From NCBI GenBank assembly GCA_020050685.1, contig JAGVKG010000029.1:186001-250000 (forward strand): a stretch of DNA of 64,000 nucleotides. The letters are read 5' to 3'. Source of the stretch: Candidatus Obscuribacterales bacterium. GTDB taxonomy: Bacteria; Cyanobacteriota; Vampirovibrionia; Obscuribacterales; Obscuribacteraceae. This document shows positions 8,451-17,500 of the stretch, in pieces (within the stretch, counting starts at the first letter, position 1; every line of letters starts with the position of its first letter). Made by a program: the position numbers and the translations under genes. The notes under the pieces were generated by a model that was not told the DNA's origin, did not search any database, and was given only the letters and a program-made list of their open reading frames with translations.

Positions 8451-9566
8451 TCAGCCTGGCAAGCTTGCCACATACTGGAAAATGTTTTCCGGAGGAATGT
8501 TGATCATGCATTCATTGGTGCCAAATCGACAAGTATCCTTATGACAGGGCTGACAAGGCAGTTTGTTCTGGCAAGCAAAAAGCTTGATCTCTGAGTCACC
8601 AACTGGTGGAGTGCGAAACTGAGAAGTTGCCCCGTACAATCCGACCACATGGGGCACTTTTGAGGCACCGGCAATGTGTAATGGCGCACTGTCCGGTCCA
8701 ATTGCTACGTGGACATGTTTGTAAATTGCATACATCTCTGGGATTGATGTCAGTCCAGCTAAATTGATCAACCGTTTGTCGATTTCCTTTTGATCAAAGC
8801 CTTTAAGAATCTCCTCAATCAGGGGCAAATCTGATTTCGCCCCAACCATGACCACATTCATATCGATATCGCTAAGTACTTGCTTAAGCAATCTCTGCCA
8901 ATATTCAATTGGCCAAAATTTGCTTGACCATTGCGTCCCTGGTGCCAAAGCCACTACCTTTGCTGGTCTTGCAAAAGCATTCTTCAGCAAAGATTCAACC
9001 TTCAGTTCGACTTCCGTCGATAGAGTTGGCAATTGCAATGACAGTTTGGACTTGTCACCTTCACTTATCTTTTCACCATCAAGGGCGTGAGCTAGTATTC
9101 TAAAGTGTTCATGATGTAGTTTGTCATGATCAAAATATTCTTTGTATGAAACATATTTTTCGGTATAGAAAAAGCCACTCAATTCTCGGCCGTGAGCCAG
9201 ACCAACCCGACGCTTGATCCCTGATAAACCAGCTATGACTGCGGTTTTCAGAAGTCCTTGCATATCAATTACGACATCATAATCACAAGCCTTTATTTCG
9301 GCAAAGAATTTGCCCATCTCCTCTGAAATCTCTGTCCAGCGCCCGGGATTTGCCAGTGACTTGAGCCAGCGTTTTTGAAAAATATGTATTCTGTCTATTT
9401 GTGGATGACCGGATATGGCTGGCGCCAGTTCGGCATTGATCACCCAGCCAATTTCAGCATCAGGATGATTTGTTTTCAGTAACGGCAAAATACAAAGTGA
9501 TTGAATTACGTCCCCAAGAGCGCTTAGACGAACCACTAGAATTTTCTTTGGTCGGTCAGACATCAT
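8451..9566 (-). CDS. GT9 family glycosyltransferase (ADP-heptose:LPS heptosyltransferase-like)
   Basis: ATG at 9566 overlaps the upstream TGA in an ATGA junction and has AGGAAGG about 9 bases before it; a TTG at 9575 would add three residues. The 371-residue protein opens with 'ILVVRLSALGDVIQSLCILP', the N-terminal signature of RfaF/WaaC/WaaF. The C-terminal nucleotide-sugar domain shows 'VVALAPGTQWSSKFWP', then 'LINLAGLTSIPEMYA', 'AIGPDSAPLHIAGA' and 'VVGLYGATSQFRTPP', all classic GT9 blocks. A short Cys-rich end ('CQPCHKDTCRFG') is seen in some family members. The likely role is adding heptose or a similar sugar to the LPS core at the inner membrane. It is translationally coupled to the GT2 enzyme upstream. 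Confidence 0.88.
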   Translation of the reverse strand: MMSDRPKKILVVRLSALGDVIQSLCILPLLKTNHPDAEIGWVINAELAPAISGHPQIDRIHIFQKRWLKSLANPGRWTEISEEMGKFFAEIKACDYDVVIDMQGLLKTAVIAGLSGIKRRVGLAHGRELSGFFYTEKYVSYKEYFDHDKLHHEHFRILAHALDGEKISEGDKSKLSLQLPTLSTEVELKVESLLKNAFARPAKVVALAPGTQWSSKFWPIEYWQRLLKQVLSDIDMNVVMVGAKSDLPLIEEILKGFDQKEIDKRLINLAGLTSIPEMYAIYKHVHVAIGPDSAPLHIAGASKVPHVVGLYGATSQFRTPPVGDSEIKLFACQNKLPCQPCHKDTCRFGTNECMINIPPENIFQYVASLPG

Positions 9567-10336
9567 GTTTGGCAACCTTCCTGCAAATTGCGCAAATAGC
9601 GAATTTTACGACGCACGTAATCGCTATAGATCAACTGCAATTGCAAACCAAGTTGCCCGTCTAAAAATCCGCCGCGTAGGATGTAACGATAGAAAAAAGT
9701 CCACCAAGGATGAACCAGTTCATTTAGCCAATGTGTTTTGGCTGGATTGAAACCATCAGCCAAGGCTTGCTTGGCAGAAAGGTGAGCATACTTTTCCATA
9801 GTTTGACTAAACTGTTCAAGATTGTCGTAAGCCATATTTCTCAGCGGATGCTTGAGATGACCAATACGCCCGTCAACGGCGAGAGACTCATGCACCAGGC
9901 GATTTTTAAATTTACCTGTTCCTCTTTTGAATAAACGCAAATGCGCGTCCGGATAAAAGCCACCATGGGTAATACCAGTATCACCAACGAATAAAATACG
10001 TGGCACGGTAAAACCTTCGAAACTTTCCAGCAAATCACTTTTAAGAACAGATGAAATCTCGGCAACCAGCTCTGGTGTCATAATTTCATCAGCATCTAGA
10101 CTCAAGATCCAATCGCAAGTGGCAAGACCAATGGCATAATTTTTTTGTGGTCCAAAGCCCAGCCAATCTTGATGATAGAATTTGACGCCATAGTTCTTGG
10201 CAATTTCGGTTGTTCTGTCCGTAGAGCCAGAATCAACGAAAATAATCTCATCAGCGATTGGTTTGCACGCGGAAAGCACCTGGCCGACGCCACGTTCTTC
10301 ATTGCAGGCGATGATTACTACCGAAAGTGTGGGCAT
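9563..10336 (-). CDS. GT2 family glycosyltransferase (WaaE/KdtX-like)
   Basis: With ATG 10336 the product is 257 residues and begins 'MPTLSVVIIACNEE', the usual family start. In-frame ATG 10378 and GTG 10390 would add a hydrophobic lead and no ribosome site decides clearly. The GT-A fold is shown by 'FVDSGSTDRT', the metal-binding 'SLDADE' and 'PRILFVGDTGITHGGFYPD', then 'RLFKRGTGKFKNRLVHE'. This pattern matches the WaaE/KdtX group, which adds glucose or a similar sugar to the inner LPS core. A hydrophobic/aromatic C-terminal segment (around 'LVHPWWTFFYRYILRGG') probably contacts the membrane. It overlaps the GT9 gene by four bases and the two form an LPS-core operon on the minus strand. Confidence 0.85.
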   Translation of the reverse strand: MPTLSVVIIACNEERGVGQVLSACKPIADEIIFVDSGSTDRTTEIAKNYGVKFYHQDWLGFGPQKNYAIGLATCDWILSLDADEIMTPELVAEISSVLKSDLLESFEGFTVPRILFVGDTGITHGGFYPDAHLRLFKRGTGKFKNRLVHESLAVDGRIGHLKHPLRNMAYDNLEQFSQTMEKYAHLSAKQALADGFNPAKTHWLNELVHPWWTFFYRYILRGGFLDGQLGLQLQLIYSDYVRRKIRYLRNLQEGCQT

Positions 10337-10516
10337 TAGCACTACCAGGGCGCAGATGATAAGCGCCAGCCACCTCATGACAAGGTGCACTCAGAGGAAC
10401 AACAAGTCGCTATTTTACAACGTCTCAAGCCAACGATCCTTATTGCCATTCAAGGACAATGACAACATTATGACAACTTCACGTTGAGCCATCGTTTCGA
10501 TGAGTTCTTTTGAGCG

Positions 10517-10558
10517 TGATAACCTATACGCCGTATTTGATAACCTATAGGTTATCAA
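10517..10558. promoter_or_regulatory. Perfect 22-bp palindrome plus upstream half-site, operator candidate
   Basis: TTGATAACCTA at 10537-10547 is followed directly by its exact reverse complement at 10548-10558. A further half-site, TGATAACCTAT, lies at 10517-10527, 20 bases away in direct orientation. AT-rich and without a T-tract, it does not look like a terminator. It sits about 200 bases upstream of the glycosyltransferase pair and just after the end of the next minus-strand gene, a position suited to a dimeric repressor or activator of the LPS-core genes (inference). Confidence 0.5.
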
Positions 10559-10601
10559 CCAAATCGGACACGTGCCGACTCTCCTCGCGCAAGCCTTTTA
10601 T

Positions 10602-11909
10602 TTAAAGAACAGAATTGCTGCCTAGGATCTTTTCCGCCAACTTGTTTTCAGCATTGCCTGCTTGTTGCATGTCTTTGCAGATACCTTGGGCTTGCTCAGC
10701 AATTATTTTTCTTTGGCCAATCAAATCACCAGTGGCAACTGCCTGCTTAAGTGTTTGATAACGACTGTTTACATCGGACACTAGCCCATTCAGATCGCCT
10801 AAGGCTTCTCCTGCAGCCGGCACCTTTTGAGCCGGTGCTTGCAGCTGCTGCATATTATTTTGTACAGCCTTTATGTACTCATCCATTTGAACCATACGCT
10901 TTTTTACATCATTCATCTTCATATCGATATAAGGTGAATGTTCGATGCGTGCGTAATCTTTCGCTTGCGGACCCATCACAAGCCAGCCTTGATTTTGAGC
11001 ATCCGAAACAAAGGCGTCAAGCGGATCTAACTCAGTGGCATTGTCGTGCAGATACTGGGCAATCACACCCAACCAATGTGCATCTCTACCGAACAATCGC
11101 AATTGTGTAATTACTTGCACCGTTTCCGGAGTGGAATCCTTCAAGTTGATAATCCGAAAAATTGTCTTCAGATCGTTATCGATTGTGGAAATAAATTTGC
11201 GAATGTCGACAAGTTTGGCTGCCGTCATTTCTGCATCAAATGCTTTGCTAGAGCCAATTTGCGTGGAAATCAAAGCGTAGTCGGCCATCACCGCTTTCAT
11301 TGTATTTTCTGCATCGGCAACTAGTGGTTCAAGATCTTTGGCTTTATCTTGCGGAATATCCAATGATTGGACATCACCATTGATCACTTCCAACAAATTG
11401 CCAATGTTTTGAATTGACATCACCACATACTTAGTGCGCTGTTCCGTAAAGTGTCCACTATAAATTGCAAATTTAGGAGTAGCCAGGGTCACCGGATAAG
11501 TGGAAATTGCTGGCAGCAAAACCGGGTAAGAAATATCGATCATTTTGTCTTCCAAAAATTTGGTTAGATCGTTGATTTGTCCGCCCAGAGTATCGGAGAC
11601 ACGCTGAATCTGACTAAGCGAGACCAATGAGCGCACAACTTTACCTTGCATAGTTGGCGGCAAGCTAACTTGAGTTGTTGAACTATTGGATGACACAGAT
11701 GGACTTTGGTTGGCTTGCGATTGTTGGCTTTGATTTCCGGATGTTTGCCCTGAATTAGGCTGACCTTGCGGTGACTGACCTTGCAAATAATCCTTGGGAA
11801 CTTCCACAGCTTGGGCCAACACTGGCAGACCACCAAGACCGATTCCCGGTAGATTCAAGACCAGAACACCCACGCCTACATAACTACCAATATTCTTCTT
11901 CAGTTTCAT
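10602..11909 (-). CDS. Unknown exported helical protein
   Basis: ATG 11909 has GCGAGG upstream and starts directly with a signal peptide (Lys-rich n-region, hydrophobic core, 'VLAQA' cleavage site near residue 33), so the longer in-frame start at 11987 is unlikely. The 435-residue product then has a Gln/Ser/Asn-rich linker (about 40-85) and a mostly alpha-helical remainder with several heptad-like stretches, such as 'MNDVKKRMVQMDEYIKAVQNN'. No cysteines occur in the mature part before 'GICKDM' near the C-terminus. I recognise no family. It is transcribed away from the glycine-zipper gene and toward the glycosyltransferases. An exported, periplasmic or outer-membrane-associated protein is the most that can be said. 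Confidence 0.75.
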   Translation of the reverse strand: MKLKKNIGSYVGVGVLVLNLPGIGLGGLPVLAQAVEVPKDYLQGQSPQGQPNSGQTSGNQSQQSQANQSPSVSSNSSTTQVSLPPTMQGKVVRSLVSLSQIQRVSDTLGGQINDLTKFLEDKMIDISYPVLLPAISTYPVTLATPKFAIYSGHFTEQRTKYVVMSIQNIGNLLEVINGDVQSLDIPQDKAKDLEPLVADAENTMKAVMADYALISTQIGSSKAFDAEMTAAKLVDIRKFISTIDNDLKTIFRIINLKDSTPETVQVITQLRLFGRDAHWLGVIAQYLHDNATELDPLDAFVSDAQNQGWLVMGPQAKDYARIEHSPYIDMKMNDVKKRMVQMDEYIKAVQNNMQQLQAPAQKVPAAGEALGDLNGLVSDVNSRYQTLKQAVATGDLIGQRKIIAEQAQGICKDMQQAGNAENKLAEKILGSNSVL

Positions 11910-12261
11910 AATTGCCTCGCCAGAAAGCTCACCCAATAGGCAAATTTGTACCACTTTCTCTCGAGAGACGACAGCCTTGACTATCAAGATTTATCCAAAA
12001 ATTCATCAAAAACCCCGAGACCTCGACCACGCGGCGATTGATTCAGAATTGCACCAGGAACAATTGCCTGGACGTGAGCGTCAAAATTCACAGTGGCGAG
12101 CGCCCTCGGCGCCATGGCAATCCCCAGAACAAAAATCAAAAACCAATATTCAATCAGAGCAGGGGCTATTTGTCCTGCGCTAGTGCTTCCATTGAATTCT
12201 CTTTGATCATGTCAATTCCCGTCTCTCAATTTAAACGCCATCGAGCCCGTGGAGGTGTCTG
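11910..12261. other. Divergent intergenic region, 352 bases
   Basis: This stretch separates the divergent starts of the exported helical protein and the glycine-zipper protein and must hold both promoters. I see a perfect 12-base palindrome TCTCTCGAGAGA at 11957-11968, about 50 bases upstream of the minus-strand start, as a possible operator. A GC-rich self-complementary patch (GGCGAGCGCC and GGCGCC) lies near 12092-12112. No convincing gene or consensus promoter stands out. Confidence 0.35.
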
Positions 12262-12942
12262 ATGTTCAATTACCATTCTTGGCAAAATCAATCCCTTCTA
12301 TTGCGGCTCTGCTTAATTTCTTCGTTCGTCCAATTGATACCACCGGCAATGGCAGAAACAACGATGCTTACAGGCAGAGTTTCCAGCAATATTATTCAAT
12401 TACCAGTCACTCAGATACCAGTCACTCAGGTATCAGCTACTCGCGATGCAGTATTAGAATCTCGCACCAGTGCATACACAGACCTGGCTCCCACAGGGGC
12501 AATCGTGCCGATTCAAACGAGCGCTCCCATATTGCACGTTAATCCTCAGCCACCCAGGACTGTTTACATAATGTCCAAACCCGAGGTGACGAAAGTATAT
12601 ATCCGTGACGAGCGGACATTTTGGCAGCGCCATCCCAAGGTCAAGGCCGCAACAATTGGTGCCGGAGTCGGGGCTGCCGGTGGTGCCGTGGTTGGTTTAA
12701 TTAGCGGCAGAGGAATTGTCCGCGGTGCGGCAATCGGCGCAGGGTCCGGTGCCGGTGTCGGTCTTGTACGCTCAAGTAATACTCTCAAACGTCATCCAAT
12801 TGTCCGCGACACTGCGACCGGTTCATTGGTTGGTCTCGGCATTGGTGGTGCGGCTAGTCGCCATAAAGGCTGGTTAAAAGGCGCAGGTGTCGGAGCCGCT
12901 GTTGGTCTTGGTTACGGTCTGCTCAAAAACGGACTGCAATAA
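12262..12942 (+). CDS. Exported glycine-zipper protein
   Basis: ATG 12262 follows GTGGAGGTG. The 226-residue product has a signal peptide ending near 'AMAE' (about residue 31), a Thr/Pro/Val-rich stretch, then 'PEVTKVYIRDERTFWQRHPKVK'-type basic segments. From about residue 130 on it carries Gly-rich hydrophobic helices with repeated small-xxx-small spacing ('GAGVGAAGGAVVGLISG', 'GAAIGAGSGAGVGLV', 'GSLVGLGIGGAASRH', 'GAGVGAAVGLGYGLL'). Two near-repeats of 'xxRHPxVR/Kxx[AT]T' precede zipper segments, so the C-terminal half looks internally duplicated. Glycine-zipper helices of this kind pack in membranes or form oligomers in outer-membrane proteins. It lies 57 bases upstream of the TPR gene, probably in one operon. 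Confidence 0.75.
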   Translation: MFNYHSWQNQSLLLRLCLISSFVQLIPPAMAETTMLTGRVSSNIIQLPVTQIPVTQVSATRDAVLESRTSAYTDLAPTGAIVPIQTSAPILHVNPQPPRTVYIMSKPEVTKVYIRDERTFWQRHPKVKAATIGAGVGAAGGAVVGLISGRGIVRGAAIGAGSGAGVGLVRSSNTLKRHPIVRDTATGSLVGLGIGGAASRHKGWLKGAGVGAAVGLGYGLLKNGLQ

Positions 12943-12999
12943 TGAACGAAAGAAGGTACCAAGTGAAATGCCAAAACAAAAGTATAAGGAGAAATGGTC

Positions 13000-14130
13000 A
13001 TGACTAAACTAAATCAGTTTTGCTCAGATTGCAAAGCCAAAATTGAATCAATTTGTCAGAACAAGAACCAATGTTTGATCTTAGGCTTTGGCATTATCGT
13101 TCTCATTGTGGTTGTCTTTGCCACGATTAGCACTGATTCCACACGGCTCAGAAATGAGGCAAAAAGCGCCGTCGAGAAAGGTGACCTTAAACATGCCGAG
13201 CAGGTTTTACAAAGATCTTACGAAATTGATAAAGCCAGATTCGGCGCCCAGGACCCGCGCAGCGGAGCCGATTTAGCTAAGCTAGGGTCTGTTTACCGTC
13301 AAGAAGGCAAACTATCGGAAGCCGAACAAACTCTCAAGCAATCAATAGATATTCAACAAAAGTCCATGCGTCCTCAGTTGCTCGCCTTGTCCGAAAGCTT
13401 AATCGGTCTCGGTAATGTTTATGCCGATCAAGGACGCTATGAACTGGCCGAAGATCATTTGCGTCAAGCGCTTTCGATTCGGGAAGACAACTTGGAACCC
13501 GGACATTTGGATATTGCTGAGGCAGAAAACAGCTTGGGCAAACTCTACTTTTCCGCAAGTGCGTATCCGGAGGCAGAGGCCTTATACAAAGAAGCCCTGC
13601 AAATTTATGAAAAGCCAGTCGATAAAACAACTGGCGCCGAAAGTATTAAAGCAGCCGATGTGCGCAGTAATCTTGCCTCCCTTTATTTTGTGCAAGGCAA
13701 GTTTAGCCAAGCCGAACCGCTGTTCAAATGGTCCTTGGCCATTTATCAGAAGTCTCGACCGGGCTCTCTCGATTTAGCCAATTCTTTAAATAACCTCGGT
13801 GAATTTTATCGCGCCCAAAAACGCTATGGCGACGCAGAACCTCTCTTCATACAAGCCTTGGGTATCTACAAAAAAGTATCTGGCAACGAGAGCACCTATG
13901 TAGCAAACGCCAGTAATAATCTTGGTTTGCTTTATAGACAGCAAGGCAAATTTACCGAAGCAGAGCAATTGTACAAAAGAGCAATCGCCATTTACGAAAA
14001 ACAAGGCACCAATGCCGATAGACTCTCGGTTCTCCTGCGAAACTATGCGGAGTTGCTTGCTACAACCGGAAGAATGTCGGAAGCCATGTCTCTTGAACAA
14101 AGAGCAAATAGCTTAATTGCTCGGCGATAG
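13000..14130 (+). CDS. Membrane-anchored TPR protein (kinesin light chain-type repeats)
   Basis: AGGAG at 12987-12991 is eight bases from ATG 13000 but only two from ATG 12994, so 13000 is preferred, giving 376 residues. Residues about 24-44 form one transmembrane helix after a short Cys-containing cytoplasmic tail. The rest is about eight tetratricopeptide repeats of 40-44 residues, with the kinesin-light-chain pattern 'LGxxYxxQGKxxEAExLxKxALxIxEK'. The last complete one is around 'LGLLYRQQGKFTEAEQLYKR'. TPR solenoids bind peptides or proteins, so this is an envelope-tethered scaffold facing the periplasm (topology inferred). Such repeats are abundant in Cyanobacteria and Melainabacteria. 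It follows the glycine-zipper gene and precedes the giant secreted protein by 387 bases. Confidence 0.82.
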   Translation: MTKLNQFCSDCKAKIESICQNKNQCLILGFGIIVLIVVVFATISTDSTRLRNEAKSAVEKGDLKHAEQVLQRSYEIDKARFGAQDPRSGADLAKLGSVYRQEGKLSEAEQTLKQSIDIQQKSMRPQLLALSESLIGLGNVYADQGRYELAEDHLRQALSIREDNLEPGHLDIAEAENSLGKLYFSASAYPEAEALYKEALQIYEKPVDKTTGAESIKAADVRSNLASLYFVQGKFSQAEPLFKWSLAIYQKSRPGSLDLANSLNNLGEFYRAQKRYGDAEPLFIQALGIYKKVSGNESTYVANASNNLGLLYRQQGKFTEAEQLYKRAIAIYEKQGTNADRLSVLLRNYAELLATTGRMSEAMSLEQRANSLIARR

Positions 14131-14160
14131 GAATTAAGATACGCCCTCTGGGCCTGCATC

Positions 14161-14192
14161 GAGGTTGGGCACCCCGCCTGGTGCCTGACCTC
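14161..14192 (+). terminator. Strong hairpin after TPR gene
   Basis: GAGGTTGGGCACC (14161-14173) pairs over its whole length with GGTGCCTGACCTC (14180-14192), with two G-T wobbles and a six-base loop. It starts 30 bases after the TPR stop. No T-run follows, so it is a hairpin of terminator strength without the usual tail. Confidence 0.5.
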
Positions 14193-14517
14193 GCTATATG
14201 ACGAAACTTTACATATTAAAATACATGGGAATAGAAAAATTACGCACCAGTCAGCCTTTTGGGACTTTCGCTATTTTGCGATCAAAAATATCCCCGATAA
14301 TTTAATCGGGCCCTGGCTTTCAGCCGTTTAGTCATCGACTGCTAGTGGAATAAAGAGCATGGAGTGGTGAGGGTTAAAAAATCATACAGACCTCAAGCTA
14401 AAGGTCTGAAAGGTTTCGTCTTGAATTTGTACTGGGTTGGGAAGAAATCGGGAGAGGCGCGGCGAATCTGATCGGTAGCGAGAGACTACCTTTGGGGTTC
14501 GATTTGCCTTTGAAGAC
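14193..14517 (+). promoter_or_regulatory. Leader region of the 6959-residue protein, with structured RNA candidate
   Basis: A possible promoter is TTTACA (14208-14213), an 18-base spacer, and TAGAAA (14232-14237). Downstream, CAGTC (14248-14252) can pair with GACTG (14337-14341) and enclose three hairpins: TCGC/GCGA (14268-14281), CCCGAT/ATCGGG (14293-14310) and GGCT/AGCC (14315-14325). Two more hairpins follow before the start codon: CAGACCT/AGGTCTG (14387-14408) and GGTAG/CTACC (14474-14490). The junction layout resembles a riboswitch or thermosensor leader, but it matches no class I know. Confidence 0.4.
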
Positions 14518-17500
14518 ATGAAAAAAATAAAGTGCGGTTGGCAAAGACCTAGGCTTTTGAGCGTATTGGCGTCGCTTCTAGTTCTGCAGCTATGTCTGCC
14601 TAGTGCAAGCCTCGCTCAATTTAGAGAACGGCGCGACGCGGCGAGCGCTGCGGCGCAAGCAGCACAGGCGGCCGCTCAAGCGGCATCGGCCGGCAGCGTC
14701 TTGAATTTAGATCTCTCATCCACCGCTCGCAATATTTCTGCCAGTAATCTCAATCTCACCCAAGACCTGAACATTAACGTTGGTGGCATGCAACGCATGG
14801 TCACCGGAACCGATCTTTTGACAGCAGCTGAATTTGTGGCAGCACATCAAGTCCAATCTCTAGGCAACCAAACACTGCGCCTTGGTTCCGATGGCAATGC
14901 AGTCGGCGGTCGCTTCTCTCTCTCCTCATCTCTCACCTCTTCCATTTCCAACCTTGTCGTTCCCGAAAATGTAAAACTCCACCAAGACTTCGCTCAGCTG
15001 GCCAATCTCTCAATGACCGGTGACTTGATCAACTCCGGTAAGTTCGTAGCATTTTCTTCCAGCCCAATGGTAGACAATGCAGTAATCAATGCCAACAATA
15101 TCTATAACCAAGCAGGAGCAACTCTCACCACTTTGCTCCCTCAAGGCGGTTTACCAGCTGGCATGACTTCGGCCGTCTCTAACATGAATTTGACACTCAA
15201 CGCTCTCGGTGAGATTGTCAATCAAGGTACGATTTCCAGCGCCGGCAACCTCACCATGTCTGCAGGCGGAAATATTTCCAACACTACTCAAGCAGGTTCC
15301 GCCAGTCTTGCGACCATGCAAGCCTTGGGCAATGTCAATCTTGCCTCAGGCTCTGGCGTGATGACAAACTCCGGACTAATATCGTCCTTAGCCAACAACA
15401 TCAACGTCGCATCAGTCGGTGCGAACAACATATTGATCCACAACTATGGTGGCACATTGAGCGCGCTCACAGGCTCGATCAATGTAAGAGACAGTTCTTT
15501 CGATTTGAAAAAGAATATTTCCATACTTGGTGGTGATTTATTGTCACAACAAGTGAATGCCTATTCTGGCACCGGCATTACAAGAATGAATGTCAATTCT
15601 ATGACTGGTGCTGCCAATGTCTACGCCGGAGAAGCACATATCCTGACTGAGAATGGCGACTTGAATCTCGGCGTGATGGAACTGAGTGGTGACCCAACTT
15701 ATTTCTCGCATGGCAATATCACCATATCCAGTAACCTCAATACTGCCGGAGCAGACTTAGCCATTGTTGCCGGTGGCGACATCACGACCGGTGCACCTGG
15801 TGTCAGTATCACTACAGGCGGCGGGCAATTAAATATAATTGCCGGAGCAAATTTCACCTCAAGTGGTGCACCCGGCCCGATAGTGCCGCCAGGCGCTGGT
15901 GATACCACTTCCATTTTGACCATCGATATGGATAATCCAGGAGTGGGCAATATCGATTTAACCGGTGGCGGATCAAATGACATTTCTGCCTTAAGTTCAG
16001 CAGGCACCACCGGTGGTGCCATTAATCTTATTGCATTTGGTGGCACGATTACAGTGCCAACCGGTGTGACGATTACATCGTCCGGCACAACAGTCAAGAA
16101 TAGTTCAGGCGTGGGCGGCTCTGGCAATGTGACGATTATTGCCGGTGCGGCAACCGGTACAGCCAATGCAATTAGCATCGGTGACGTCGATGCCACCAAT
16201 TCAACCAATGGCTATGGCGGTCAGGTATATGTCGTGACCTCTAGCCCTCAAGTATTTTGCGTAGACTGCTTTGACAATCCTCAAAGCGAAATTAGAATTC
16301 AAAATGGCAAGATTCTCAATGATCTATCGTCCGGAAATTCAGCTTACTTCTATTACACAATGCCAACTTATGGATCGCCCGGCACTATCCAAAATGCCTC
16401 GATCTCAACTGGCAGTTTGTTGACCAACAATGCTTTCAACACAAGCCCATTTTTCCAGACACCATATTCTGTGGTGTTTGCCATTGCCGGAGCAAATCTG
16501 TTTGTTGATGGCGATGTTTCTGCCGTCGGCGTTGGTCAAGGCTATGCCGGCGACATACTGCTCGATAGCAATATCAAGCAAGATACTCAAGCAATGTTCA
16601 CGGTTGGCAGCACAGCTTTAGTGAACGGCTTGACAGGAAGCATTATCAATAACGGTGGATCTCCCGGAGCTCTATCATTCGGTTACATCAATGGCAATAT
16701 CTCAATACAGAACTACGGCACAGGTGGTATCACCGTATCCGATACCAGTTTGATCCAAATGGTGCCTGTTGACGGCAACGGACCTGGTCTGGATATTAAT
16801 GCCATGGCTGGTACGAACTTTGGTCTTTCAGCTGGTGGTCCTGTCTATATTGCCGGAGGAACATTGGATGCCAGTGGTGTCGGCTCAGGAGATCAACACT
16901 CAGGTGGTGCAATTGGTATCACCGGCACATCAGTAACTGTGACAGGAACTGGTCCGCTTAATTTACTGGTCAATAGCGCTGGCACCGGAACCGAAGGTGG
17001 TCCCGGAGGCAGTATCAGTATCGGCACCAACACCAATATCTCAATCGGCGGCGGCGATGGACAATTTACAATTACCGGGCACGGCGCTGCATATGGCAGC
17101 GGCGTTTTTACATTTAATGCCGGTGGCGATATCGACGTTGATCCCAATTATTTTGACGTAACACCTTCTTCGCCAAACGTTAACGGGTCATTTGCCTATG
17201 CCGGGCAAGTGCAATTTTATGCAGGTAATTTAGGAGTGGGCAATGTTCGCTTTTCCGATAGCTTCCAACTGGATGGCAACGGTGCCGGTCGAGGCGGTTA
17301 TATAATCATCCGTTATAATGACCCACTCAATCCTATGACAATAGGTGGTACTGGCCCTGGAAGTTATATCGATGGCGATCTGGTGTCACTCTCTCCCCTT
17401 GGCGGTACCGGTGGCGGTATCTCACTGGAGAACATGGGTGGCACGCTCAGTCTCAACCTCAGTTCATTGATATCTACAGGTGACGAAAGTGGTGCAACAG

